Part shown: in pieces, positions 1 to 8,997 of the stretch
Position numbering within the stretch: position 1 is the first letter of the stretch
How the letters are laid out: every line of letters begins with the position of its first letter
From: Bacteroides sp. OM05-12
GTDB taxonomy: Bacteria > Bacteroidota > Bacteroidia > Bacteroidales > Bacteroidaceae
DNA length: 64,000 nt
NCBI RefSeq assembly: GCF_003438995.1
Contig: NZ_QSUN01000001.1
Location: 124,001-188,000 of the forward strand
Reading direction: 5' to 3'
Notes under the pieces: model-generated
Database searches by the model: none
What the model was told of the DNA's origin: nothing
The model's input: only the letters and a program-made list of their open reading frames with translations
Program-made: the position numbers and the translations under genes

Positions 1-1791
1 ATTGCAGCTAAAGTCATTGATGCGACTCAGGTTAGCACAGAAGGTTCTTGGATTACAGTTACTTTCGATAAACCTATAGAAATAAGGAAAGAAAAGAATT
101 ATTTAATAGGAGTAAACTGTAAAGATGCATCCAGTAGTCCGATCGGAACCGGTAAAGATTATATCTCAGGCAAGAATAACTTAAAATGGAGTGATAATCC
201 GGACGATTATGTGAACGATGGTTATTATTCTTACAATATTTCTGTATACTGCGGCATTCCGGGAACTGAAGCAAAGATAAATCCGGAAGTTTCCGCACCA
301 AAATGCAGTTACAATGTTTATCGAGCCGAAACATCCGACCTGAATACTTGGATAAAACTGAATGCTTCTCCTCTACAAACATCGACTTATACGGATAATG
401 CATGGGACGAACTTATTTCCGGCACCTATCAATATAGCGTAAAAGCCGTATATAAAACAGGAGAATCCATAGAGGCTTATTCTGAAGATATTGAACGTTC
501 CGTAGATTATGATGCCGGTATAGCCGAGTTCCTATCTCCTATTAAGACAAAAGATCCGCAAACCAATGTAGAGATAAAAGTCTCTATCAAGAATTTCGGA
601 GAGAAACCATTGACTTCCATACCTGTAAGCTATCAGGTTAACGGTGGAACAGCCACCGCCAAAACATTCGAAGGAAATCTGGCAAAAGGGGAAACTGCTG
701 AATTTAGTCTTGGGACGGTCGATGTTACGACATTAGGCACTTACGAGATTAAAGCTTTTACACAACTGGAAAACGATGGCAATCCGGCAAATGACGCCAA
801 GTTATTCACATTACCGAATTATGCCGATGTACACCTACATGGCTACAGATGGGATGCTTACGGCAATGCCGGAATTGTAAGCATGCATTCCAACATACCG
901 GAACAGGCCGTATTTATCAAAGAAGTTACTCCGGATGACGCTCTTATTAATGCCGGTGAATATTTTAACGGACGTTTTTATGCCTTTACATCCACTTGGT
1001 ATTCGGAACCCCGCCAATTCTTAGTTATGGATACTCTGACATGGACACCAATAAAATCTGCGAAAACAGAAGATTTCATGCAAGACATGGCTTATGATTA
1101 CGCTTCCAAGGAAATGTATGGAATACGCGTCAACGGAGGAGAAAGTGAACTGGTGACGATTAATCTGGAGAATGGAGAAATAACATCTGTCGCCTCAACC
1201 GGAATGAATTTCCATGCATTAGCATGTAGCAAGGAAGGTAAACTTTACGGAATGTCCGATGACGGTAAATTATATGCAATAGATAAAACAACGGCACAGC
1301 CCGATATTATTGCCGGTACAGGCATCAGTGACGTCGCTTATCTGCAATCAATGGCATTCGACCATAATACAGGAAGATTATTCTGGTCACACACAGGAAG
1401 TCAGATTTTAGGCGATCTTTATGAAATAGACCCTAAAACAGCAAAAGTTATTTCTTTGGGAAGTGCCACTTATAACGATTCTCCACTCGAAGTAGTAGGC
1501 TTATATTCCGTATATACTCATCCGACGCCTCCCGACAATATAGAGGAACTGAAAGCCAATGATCTGAAAGTATATACAGATGCATCTAAAACGATACATG
1601 TAATCGTTCCGTTTGAAAACGAGCCGGCAATGATTAGCATTATAAGTTCAGTAGGAACAATTGTCAAGACGAAAAAAGTAGAAAGCAGAGAAACGCTAAT
1701 CAATGGTGAAATTCCTGCGGGAGTCTATTTTGTTATTGTAACGACAGAAAAAGGGATGAGCTATCGACTCCCGTTTATTGTCAGTAAATAG
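1..1791 (+). CDS. T9SS-exported beta-sandwich/propeller protein, 5' end outside window
   Basis: The reading frame is open from base 1, so the gene starts upstream of the window; the GTG at 211 is internal. The visible 596 residues run from the end of a beta-sandwich module, through a fibronectin-III-like stretch, a CARDB-like region (conserved NVEIKVSIKNFG, near residue 190), and a region of repeated short blades resembling a beta-propeller (about 270-510). The end is a T9SS type A sorting domain: hydrophobic strands, an AGVYFVIV motif and terminal basic residues. The first visible module resembles one in the T9SS protein at 53986-57150. It is probably a surface or secreted adhesin or binding protein. 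No catalytic motif was recognised, so the function is unknown. A strong hairpin follows the stop. Confidence 0.85.
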   Translation: MAAKVIDATQVSTEGSWITVTFDKPIEIRKEKNYLIGVNCKDASSSPIGTGKDYISGKNNLKWSDNPDDYVNDGYYSYNISVYCGIPGTEAKINPEVSAPKCSYNVYRAETSDLNTWIKLNASPLQTSTYTDNAWDELISGTYQYSVKAVYKTGESIEAYSEDIERSVDYDAGIAEFLSPIKTKDPQTNVEIKVSIKNFGEKPLTSIPVSYQVNGGTATAKTFEGNLAKGETAEFSLGTVDVTTLGTYEIKAFTQLENDGNPANDAKLFTLPNYADVHLHGYRWDAYGNAGIVSMHSNIPEQAVFIKEVTPDDALINAGEYFNGRFYAFTSTWYSEPRQFLVMDTLTWTPIKSAKTEDFMQDMAYDYASKEMYGIRVNGGESELVTINLENGEITSVASTGMNFHALACSKEGKLYGMSDDGKLYAIDKTTAQPDIIAGTGISDVAYLQSMAFDHNTGRLFWSHTGSQILGDLYEIDPKTAKVISLGSATYNDSPLEVVGLYSVYTHPTPPDNIEELKANDLKVYTDASKTIHVIVPFENEPAMISIISSVGTIVKTKKVESRETLINGEIPAGVYFVIVTTEKGMSYRLPFIVSK

Positions 1792-1817
1792 CGCTTAACG
1801 ATTTTATCAGATAATTA

Positions 1818-1860
1818 CCGATGAAAGGAAGACTTTAGTAGTCTTCTTTTCATCGGTTTT
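1818..1860 (+). terminator. Rho-independent terminator after the first T9SS gene
   Basis: The arms CCGATGAAAGGAAGAC and GTCTTCTTTTCATCGG pair almost perfectly around a short loop and are followed by TTTTG. It lies 27 bp after the stop codon at 1791. Confidence 0.8.
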
Positions 1861-2128
1861 GTTAGAAAGTATTACTTGCCTATTCCATCTTTACAGGCAA
1901 ACTAATTAACGATCCCATATTTACTGAAACGATTGATTGTTTCATAGCTATAGAAAGTTTGTTTATAAGAGTTCTTCAATAAATTATAAAGGAACAAAAG
2001 GTTACTGCTCCTTCGATACAAATCAGTAATCATCCTTTTTCATATCAAACTTAATATAAATATTTATTTCAGATGAATACTACTGATAAATAAAGAGAGC
2101 TTTTTACAGGAATTACATCGGAAGTTCT

Positions 2129-2136
2129 TATCTTTG
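2129..2136 (+). promoter_or_regulatory. Bacteroidetes -7 box (TATCTTTG) upstream of the LRR gene
   Basis: TATCTTTG matches the Bacteroidetes primary-sigma -7 consensus TAnnTTTG. A T-rich block sits about 25 bp upstream in place of a clear -33 box. A start site near 2143 would give the LRR gene a leader of about 310 nt containing the composite palindrome at 2195-2396. Confidence 0.5.
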
Positions 2137-2194
2137 TACGGATTCTATTAGCTACCAATGCGTTGGGAAGTGAAGAACCTTATTTATCGATAGA

Positions 2195-2396
2195 GGCGTT
2201 TTGTTATTATCTTGAATTATCAAATCTCGCAAGTTTGACAACCATGAGATAATAGCAACAACGCCCATGTTTGGTTTATATACTATTCCATCTTGGAATA
2301 TTTGTATACATAACCGGACGTGGGTTGCTGTTGTTTATCTTTTGGTTGGGGCATGCGAGAGCCTGATAATTCGGATAAACATAAGTTTCCCACGTC
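2195..2396. repeat. Composite palindromic element: two related hairpins in inverted orientation around a third palindrome
   Basis: Hairpin 1 occupies 2195-2265, with outer arms GGCGTTTTGTTATTATCT and AGATAATAGCAACAACGCC. Hairpin 2 occupies 2317-2396, with outer arms beginning GACGTGGG and ending CCCACGTC. Read in opposite directions, the two share GTTGCT, TTATCT, GGTTG, TGCGAGA and TAATTC in the same order. Their inner stems differ in sequence but still pair: TCAAA with TTTGA in hairpin 1, GGGC with GCCT in hairpin 2. The 43 bp between them (2273-2315) is also palindromic (TATTCCA..TGGAATA and GGTT..AACC). This is the layout of a REPIN/BIME-type element or of a structured leader RNA. The rest of the 1792-2452 gap shows only the preceding terminator and a -7 box. 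Confidence 0.75.
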
Positions 2397-2452
2397 TTTT
2401 ATTTATTTATAGCCAAATCAGGGAAGCTATAAGCGACAAAATTATTATGTTT

Positions 2453-5400
2453 ATGAAAAAGGTTTTATTTCTTTTATTTGTAATATTCGTTGTTCAGGCG
2501 AGAGCGAGTGAAGATCCCCGTTTAACTGTCGGTGATTTACAATATAGAATTGTAAATAATTACGCCATGATTATAAAATACATCGGACAAGGTACTAGCT
2601 GTGTCATTCCGGAAACAGTAGAATATGAGAATGTAGAGTATCCGGTTCTAGTACTCGGCGAAAGAGCTTTTTCTAATGCTAGTAATTTAATTTCTATTAC
2701 TTTGTCCAATAATTTAAGTGAAAATGATAGAGATTTTACTGGTTGCATTAATTTGCAAGAATTCATTGTGAACAATGACAACATACATTATAGTACTATT
2801 GATGGTGTCTTATTTTCTAAAGACAAAACTTATCTATCTCTTTACCCATACGGTAGAAAAGGGAAATATATTATTCCGGAAGGAATCTCTGGAATTGCTC
2901 GCTATGCTTTCAATGAATGCACAGGATTAACTTCTCTTACATTGCCAAACAGTTTGATTACAGTCAACTATGACTCTTTTTACAATTGTACAAATTTAAA
3001 AGAATATTATGTATATGACGATAATCCCCAGTTTAGCACTAATAATGGGGCTTTATTCTCAAAAGATAAAACAATATTATGGCTTTACCCCATTGGTAAA
3101 GAGGGTAGTTATAGTATTCCTGAAGAAACGAAAAGTATTAAAGGTAATGCTTTTTACAATTGTACTAATCTAATTTCTGTCGTATTCCCTGAGAATTTGC
3201 AAAGTATTGGAGATTATGCTTTTTCATATTGCAATAGTTTAGTCTCTATCACATTACCCAAAAACTTGCGGAGCATTGGATTTGGTGCTTTTGATAATTG
3301 TACTAATTTAACGACTGTCATATTACCTGAGAGTTTACAAGAAATAAGAGCCCGCATCTTCTCCAACTGTACTAATATTACTTCTATTACACTTCCAAAT
3401 AGTTGGACTAGTATACCTTCATATCTTATTGAAGATTGTCTTAATCTGACAGAATATCTGGTAAGAGATAATAATCCGAACTTTTGTTCTATAAACGGTG
3501 TATTATTCTCCAAAGATAAAACGGAATTAAAATTATGCCCTTTAGGTAAAAAAGGAAATTACGTTATTCCTGAAGGAACAACAAAAATTGCTTCCGGTGC
3601 TTTTTCCAAATGCATAGGTTTAACCTCTATTACATTCCCTAATAGTTTGAAAAGCATTGATGCAAATGCCTTTAATGATTGCATTAACTTAATAGAATAT
3701 TTAGTCAACGAGGATAATCCGAATTTTTGCTCCATAGAAGGCATATTATTTTCCAAAAACAAAACGGAATTGACACTTTATCCTATAGGTAAAAAAGGAG
3801 ACTACGTTATTCCTGAAGGAACACTAGCAGTCAATTATGGTGCTTTTTCAAGTTGCACAGGGTTAACTTCTCTTACATTTCCTAATAGTTTGAAAAGCAT
3901 CCCTACAAATGCCTTTAATGGTTGTGTAAATTTAATGGAAGATTTGGTAAATGAGGATAATCCGAATTATTGTTCCATAGACGGTGTATTATATTCCAAA
4001 GATAAAACAAAATTAATCCTTTATCCTACAGGCAAAAAAGGCAATTATATGATTTTAAATGGAACGAAAACAATTGCTACCGGTGCTTTTCAATATTGCA
4101 TAAACTTGACATCCGTAAGCATTCCAAATAGTTTAACAAAGATTGAAACAGATGCTTTCAACGGTTCTTCATTAAAATACATAAATATACCTGAGACTGT
4201 TACTTCAATTGGAGATAATGTTTTTTACAATTGCACATCCCTTAAAGCAATTGTAATTCCTACTTCTGTAGGAAATAATATAGGCAAAAATATATTATCC
4301 TATTGTTGGAGTTTACGTTACGTATTCTCCTATGCAGCGTTAGAACGTCATGAAGAAAAAAATAATCCATTCGGAAATATGACTTCATCTGTCATTATAT
4401 TCTGCCCTGCAAATTACACCTCTAATTATAGATCCATGTATTCCGAAGGAACAATAGCGGATATTGAAAAATGCTTTTGGAACTTCGATACTTCCGCCAC
4501 TACACAAGGAGCGATTTCTTTTAAACTTAATCCGAACAGTTATTGGAAACAATCTGACAAAATCGCAATAAAAAGAACATATCTATTATCTGAAAATGAT
4601 ACAATAGATGCGGAACAGAATAAAGATACTTATAAATTTAAAGATTTAATGCCTAATCAGGCATATAATGTACAACTCAATTTTGATATCCTTGATTGTA
4701 ATCTGACCATCTACCCATCATTAAAAACACAGAACATAGGGCTTATATCCAAAGAACTTACTCAAATCAAGTTAATTCTTTCTATCAAAGCAGAAGATAT
4801 TCCGGTAACCGATAAATATTTATATTATAGAACTAAAGGAAAGAGTGAGTGGAAGAGTACTTCTAACATTTCTTCTAATACCGTCACAGTTGCTGAACTA
4901 ATTCCGGGTACTACTTACGAATGTTATGCATCAGTTTACGTTAATGGCAAATATTATAATAGTACTACGCTTTTAAATGGGAAAACTGCTTATCAGGAAT
5001 TTACTACAAAATCCCTAAATCCAAGAATACTTGATCCAATAGTAGGACAAACCATTTTCTCTTGTTCCGGTGACTATGAAGAAGGTGATGCTACAGTAGA
5101 AGGATTTGGTTTTACAGGAGATTGGATAAACGGGGAATATTACAATCTAAAAGAATTACGGCTTACCGGACTAAATCCAGATACGAAATATAAAATTGTC
5201 TTTAGTGTAAAGACTAAACAAGGAGGAATAACAAAAACGGAATATGCTTTTACTACCAATACAATCACTATCACTTCCCAACCTGCCGATGCAATCTCTA
5301 ACACATCAGTAACGTTGAATGCAGATTTAGATTGCGATGCCGAAAGCGGTTATGGTTTCGAATGGCGCAAATATGACGCACCGGATATGGTTCCGTCTAA

Positions 5401-6124
5401 TACCGTGCAAGCAGAAAAGATAAAGGATAAAATAGCATTCCGGTTAGTCAATCTTTCGCCATCTACCTATTATAAATACCGACCATTCTACAAATCTGCT
5501 TCTGAAAAGATGTATTATGGTGAATGGATTGCTTTCGGTACGGCAGATGTTCCAGTGCTATTCGCTCCCACTGTAGAAACGCTTGACTATAGATTGGATA
5601 AGACAAATGAAACGAATGTCATAGTGTACGGATATGTATTGGCGGGTTCAGAAAGCATTCTACAACAAGGTTTTGAGTATTGGATGGCACTTGATACGAA
5701 TCATAAAGAAGTGCTGAGTAGCGGAACCAATATGGAGGTTGAAATAACCGGATTGTTACCAAATACAACATATAAATATCGTGCCTTTGCAAAAACAGCT
5801 TCAGGTACTACTTATGGCGAAGAATCAGAATTTACTACAGGAAAAGCTTCCGGTATAGAAAGCAATAAAACGACTGATTTTCAAGTATCTCTATATCCTA
5901 ACCCTGCTCTAACAGAAACCGTATTACAAATAAGCGGAGCAGAAACAGGAATAATAAGCTATACTATTTCCGATTTAAACGGACGTCTGTTATTATCTGA
6001 TAAAAAAGATGCAAACCACGAGAATTGTATACCGATTGATACTCGGAATTTATCAGAAGGGATATACATCATACGTATTATTCATAATGATAACTTTAGA
6101 ACAATAAAAATGAAGGTAAAATAG
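2453..6124 (+). CDS. BspA-type leucine-rich-repeat protein with T9SS sorting domain
   Basis: 1223 residues from the chosen start. The ATG at 2453 opens a typical signal peptide (MKKVLFLLFVIFVVQARA). The open frame back to 2267 runs through the palindromic element and is unlikely to be translated; an ATG at 2447 is a near alternative. Residues 30-690 are LRR_5/BspA-type repeats (SITLPNSLxSIGxxAF pattern), interrupted five times by a segment with FSKDKT and IPEG motifs. Three successive copies of that unit (3491, 3734, 3977) are spaced exactly 243 bp apart. Residues 700-1125 contain fibronectin-III-like domains, and the last 75 form a T9SS sorting domain (SLYPNPA, LSEGIYIIRI). BspA-type proteins are commonly surface adhesins; the ligand here is unknown. 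Confidence 0.88.
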   Translation: MKKVLFLLFVIFVVQARASEDPRLTVGDLQYRIVNNYAMIIKYIGQGTSCVIPETVEYENVEYPVLVLGERAFSNASNLISITLSNNLSENDRDFTGCINLQEFIVNNDNIHYSTIDGVLFSKDKTYLSLYPYGRKGKYIIPEGISGIARYAFNECTGLTSLTLPNSLITVNYDSFYNCTNLKEYYVYDDNPQFSTNNGALFSKDKTILWLYPIGKEGSYSIPEETKSIKGNAFYNCTNLISVVFPENLQSIGDYAFSYCNSLVSITLPKNLRSIGFGAFDNCTNLTTVILPESLQEIRARIFSNCTNITSITLPNSWTSIPSYLIEDCLNLTEYLVRDNNPNFCSINGVLFSKDKTELKLCPLGKKGNYVIPEGTTKIASGAFSKCIGLTSITFPNSLKSIDANAFNDCINLIEYLVNEDNPNFCSIEGILFSKNKTELTLYPIGKKGDYVIPEGTLAVNYGAFSSCTGLTSLTFPNSLKSIPTNAFNGCVNLMEDLVNEDNPNYCSIDGVLYSKDKTKLILYPTGKKGNYMILNGTKTIATGAFQYCINLTSVSIPNSLTKIETDAFNGSSLKYINIPETVTSIGDNVFYNCTSLKAIVIPTSVGNNIGKNILSYCWSLRYVFSYAALERHEEKNNPFGNMTSSVIIFCPANYTSNYRSMYSEGTIADIEKCFWNFDTSATTQGAISFKLNPNSYWKQSDKIAIKRTYLLSENDTIDAEQNKDTYKFKDLMPNQAYNVQLNFDILDCNLTIYPSLKTQNIGLISKELTQIKLILSIKAEDIPVTDKYLYYRTKGKSEWKSTSNISSNTVTVAELIPGTTYECYASVYVNGKYYNSTTLLNGKTAYQEFTTKSLNPRILDPIVGQTIFSCSGDYEEGDATVEGFGFTGDWINGEYYNLKELRLTGLNPDTKYKIVFSVKTKQGGITKTEYAFTTNTITITSQPADAISNTSVTLNADLDCDAESGYGFEWRKYDAPDMVPSNTVQAEKIKDKIAFRLVNLSPSTYYKYRPFYKSASEKMYYGEWIAFGTADVPVLFAPTVETLDYRLDKTNETNVIVYGYVLAGSESILQQGFEYWMALDTNHKEVLSSGTNMEVEITGLLPNTTYKYRAFAKTASGTTYGEESEFTTGKASGIESNKTTDFQVSLYPNPALTETVLQISGAETGIISYTISDLNGRLLLSDKKDANHENCIPIDTRNLSEGIYIIRIIHNDNFRTIKMKVK

Positions 6125-6159
6125 CCCTCTCTTTTGAGTTAAGAAGAATCTAATTCAGC

Positions 6160-6390
6160 ATACGGTCGATTGTCTACAAACTCCTATCGTTTGCGAACAA
6201 TCGACCGTATCTTTGCTTTCAATCGACCTGATGTTTTTTAAAAACATCAAGGTGTTTGTAAAAAACATCGAGGTCATTTTTCGCCTAAGGGAGCGTTGGC
6301 TATCACTCAAGGGAGCAACGGATAACGCTCAAGGGAGCGATTGCTTACATCTACTGGAGCGTAAGGCATCACTCCCTTAGGCGTTTTTAG
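6160..6390. repeat. Mosaic intergenic repeat, copy A (core palindrome, hairpin and AAGGGAGCG block)
   Basis: 6160-6210 is the core palindrome: ATACGGTCGATTG opens it and CAATCGACCGTAT closes it. A short hairpin GATGTTTTTTAAAAACATC follows near 6230-6250. From about 6287 comes a degenerate tandem series of AAGGGAGCG-type units, closing with CACTCCCTTAGGCG, the reverse complement of its opening. Related blocks occur at 16400, 32755 and 48765. Confidence 0.8.
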
Positions 6391-6435
6391 CTTGCTCATT
6401 TTACTGATTCGGCTGTTTCAACTTTTACTTTGACT

Positions 6436-6679
6436 TGCCTTCACCTTATCACTTTTACTTTTATATTATTGATTACTAATTAATTAAAGTGAAGGCACTA
6501 TTTTTTGAACTGCACCCCAAAAGTTGGACGGTTAATTTTGCTCCTCCTCTTTTTATAGAAGAAGCATCACGTAGACGGAGAAGTTCTTCCATTTCAATTT
6601 TCCATCGCTTAACGAACCTTCACTGCAATCTGTTATTTGATAACGACTTACGTTTAAAGCGTGAAGAGGTGAAGATAGT
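6436..6679. repeat. Mosaic repeat copy A, second part (TGCCTTCAC hairpin and conserved 19-mer)
   Basis: TGCCTTCAC (6436-6444) pairs with GTGAAGGCA (6489-6497). The 19-mer GTGAAGAGGTGAAGATAGT lies at 6661-6679. Both recur in copy C (32460-32521 and 32655-32673), but there they precede the core palindrome instead of following it. The 69-codon open frame across this part (6489-6698) has no gene-like features. Confidence 0.6.
6511..6590. mobile_element. Possible remnant of an IS3-family element end
   Basis: TGCACCCCAAAAGTTGGAC at 6511 looks like the terminal inverted repeat of IS3-family (IS150-like) elements, whose ends commonly read TGnACCCCAAAAGTT. No second end and no transposase frame is visible, so at most a fragment remains. 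The call rests on motif recall only. Confidence 0.35.
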
Positions 6680-6867
6680 ATTAGATTTTTTTCAATAAGT
6701 ATCTATAATAGGTATTTTTAGTGAATATTGGAACAATTATAGACGAAACCGCACATCAGTTTATGTAAAAACCCTGTCATTTGCATATCAATTATGAGAA
6801 CATCACAAACAAATGTTAACTAATCAATTATTAATCTAATATTCAATTCTAAAAATTAAAAACTACA

Positions 6868-8778
6868 ATGAAAAAGAATCACTATCTATTGATTGTTATG
6901 CTCTTTTTGAGTATTTCACACGTTTGGGCATGGGATGGAGACACAGATCTTACAATCAAGGATGCCACAGAATTCAAAGCATTTATAGAGGCAAGTACAA
7001 ATAATAACTTCGCAGGGAAAACAATAGTACTTACTAATAACATTGATTTCGCTAATGAAACAATAACTCCAATTCGTGAATTCCACGGAATATTTGATGG
7101 AAAAGGATATACTATTTCAAACTTTTCAATCAATGACCAAAAAGTAAATACAGGAACGGCTCTTTTCGCATATATAAATTTTGCTTCTGCTAAAATATTA
7201 AATTTAAATATTAATAATGTAAATATAACCAATACTTTACAAGTTGTAGCTGTATTAATCGGTAATATGACCTCCGGTTCTATTGAAAATTGTTCTGTAT
7301 CAAATTCCACTGTTACCGGAAATCAAGGAAAATGTGCTATTTTAATAGGAAAGACATGGAATTGTACAGCAATCAGAAATTGTTATATATATAATTGTAA
7401 AACAAAAACAGCAGATAATAATCAAACCTCAATCGGAATATTGGTGGGGGAACTTGGAGGAGCAGCAAAATGCACAGATATAAAAAATTGTATTGCTATA
7501 AACTCTACTATAGACAATGGTAAAGACAATTCAAGAGGATTCATTTGTGGAGCTATAGCAAAAAATTATAATATAAGCATAACAAATTGTTACGCAGATG
7601 GTAATGAACCTTTATTTGCTACATCAATCATTCCTGATAATAATTTTAAAGTTGATACTTATTCTGGAATCAAAAATACTTCTTTCTTCGCCAATCCGGA
7701 ATCCGCATGGATACTAAACACTACCAACGGTACAGTAGCCAACTCCAAAGTATGGTCTCACAACGGCACTAATCCTATCTTCGCCGATGCAACAAACGGT
7801 GCGATAGTTAAAGCCGGAGCTATTGACGGAGAAACCCAAACGTACGCTAAAGGAAACGAAGTACTGGCTACCGATTTCAAGTATATTACTTTCGATGCAA
7901 ACAACAGTGAAATAACAGATTATTCTACTCTAACGATTACCCCGACAAATCCGAATGCTCTTATCTATTTGCCAACAGGTGCAACACTTGACAAAAATAA
8001 TGTTGTTATTGGAAACGGCTGCGCTAATTTAGTATTAACAGACGGTCACGATTTTGTTTGTCCTACAAGCTTTACTGCTACCAAAGCCACTTATACTAGA
8101 AATTGCTATATAGATGGAGGATGGGAAACAATCGTACTGCCTTTCAACGTAACGGATATTAAATCCGGCGGAACAAGCGTGAAAGGTGACTACACAGTAG
8201 AAGGATACACAAATACTTCCGGTACAACAGTCAAATTTACTGAACTAACCAATATAACTGATTGGAAAGCCGATAATGCTTATATCCTAAAGCATAATTC
8301 GGTAGAAACAGGAACTCAAGAATGCACTTTCGAAGGTGCAGGAACTATTGCAGCCACTCCGGCAGATGCAGATTTCACAGGTACTTATACATTAATATCC
8401 AATGACCTTGCAGCAGGCAATTATGCATTGAATGCAGCCGGAACAGAATTTGGACCACTTGCTGCCTCTACTGAAACAGCTGTAATCCCTGCTTTCCGCG
8501 CTTACCTGAAAAAAGGTAATGGTCCGAACCCTGCCAAATACAGCGTAGAACATGATAACGGAGCTACCGGCATTAATAATGCACAACAAGCATCGACAAT
8601 TATCTATGCAGACGGCGAATCGATCATTATTAATAGCGAAAAGGCTCAAACTATCAACGTATACAGCATTGACGGACGTAAAGCATACAATACGATTGCC
8701 GAAGAAGGTACTACAACAATCAATGGTCTGCCTAAAGGTATCTATATCGTAAACAACCAAAAAGTCATCTTAAAATAA
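6868..8778 (+). CDS. GLUG-type secreted protein with T9SS sorting domain
   Basis: 636 residues. Signal peptide at 1-21 (MKKNHYLLIVMLFLSISHVWA). Residues 30-270 contain GLUG-like beta-helix motifs (FDGKGYTISNF, then repeated isoleucine/asparagine-rich strands with NCYxxN). Residues about 420-560 form a beta-rich domain with GWETIVLPFNV that is shared with the next large gene (GWSTVYLPFAS). The C-terminus is a T9SS sorting domain (INVYSIDGRKAYN, LPKGIYIVNNQKVILK). It is a paralog of 9218-12199. Such proteins are usually surface adhesins or matrix components; no enzyme motif is visible. A 50-codon gene follows 28 bp downstream and probably shares the transcript. Confidence 0.85.
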   Translation: MKKNHYLLIVMLFLSISHVWAWDGDTDLTIKDATEFKAFIEASTNNNFAGKTIVLTNNIDFANETITPIREFHGIFDGKGYTISNFSINDQKVNTGTALFAYINFASAKILNLNINNVNITNTLQVVAVLIGNMTSGSIENCSVSNSTVTGNQGKCAILIGKTWNCTAIRNCYIYNCKTKTADNNQTSIGILVGELGGAAKCTDIKNCIAINSTIDNGKDNSRGFICGAIAKNYNISITNCYADGNEPLFATSIIPDNNFKVDTYSGIKNTSFFANPESAWILNTTNGTVANSKVWSHNGTNPIFADATNGAIVKAGAIDGETQTYAKGNEVLATDFKYITFDANNSEITDYSTLTITPTNPNALIYLPTGATLDKNNVVIGNGCANLVLTDGHDFVCPTSFTATKATYTRNCYIDGGWETIVLPFNVTDIKSGGTSVKGDYTVEGYTNTSGTTVKFTELTNITDWKADNAYILKHNSVETGTQECTFEGAGTIAATPADADFTGTYTLISNDLAAGNYALNAAGTEFGPLAASTETAVIPAFRAYLKKGNGPNPAKYSVEHDNGATGINNAQQASTIIYADGESIIINSEKAQTINVYSIDGRKAYNTIAEEGTTTINGLPKGIYIVNNQKVILK

Positions 8779-8806
8779 AGTGTTAATCTTAAATTCAAAC
8801 AGAATA

Positions 8807-8959
8807 ATGAAAACTAAAGAAATATATAGCAAGCCTCAAATTGAAATCGTTAAAATAGAAATGGAAAGTGTAATAGCCTGTTCTCTCGAAGTGAGCGAAA
8901 CAGAGGTTACCGGACCTGCACGTTCTAAAAGAAGTTTCTGGGGTGATGATGAAGAATAA
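8807..8959 (+). CDS. Small 50-residue peptide of the Bacteroidales KPxIEVVxIE...FWGDDEE type
   Basis: ATG to TAA encodes 50 residues: MKTKEIYSKPQIEIVKIEME, then SVIACSLEVSET, ending RSKRSFWGDDEE. I recognise the pattern (basic N-terminus, KPxIEIVKIE, a short IA[CG]S segment, a basic stretch and a W..DDEE tail) from short Bacteroidales proteins often found beside large secreted proteins. No function is known to me. It lies 28 bp after a T9SS gene and before a strong terminator, so it probably belongs to that transcript. The single Cys in VIACS does not form a proper lipobox because no hydrophobic signal core precedes it. An intracellular or leader-type peptide is more likely than a lipoprotein, but this is inference. 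Confidence 0.7.
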   Translation: MKTKEIYSKPQIEIVKIEMESVIACSLEVSETEVTGPARSKRSFWGDDEE

Positions 8960-8997
8960 AACTAACTAACCCAAACATTATTGTTCAATTTCTAAGA

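Noticed and set aside
2195..2396. Integron attC sites
   Set aside because: The outer arms do not carry the RYYYAAC/GTTRRRY core and no integrase or cassette is present.
2267..2452. Upstream extension of the LRR gene to an ATG at 2267
   Set aside because: It crosses the palindromic element, encodes no signal-like sequence, and a clean MKK signal peptide begins at 2453.
6287..6390. Possible CRISPR array from the AAGGGAGCG repeats
   Set aside because: The repeat words are about 9 bp with irregular, partly similar gaps, there are no unique spacers and no cas genes.
6489..6698. 69-codon open frame in repeat copy A
   Set aside because: It covers repeat modules and an IS-end-like sequence and has no conserved protein features.
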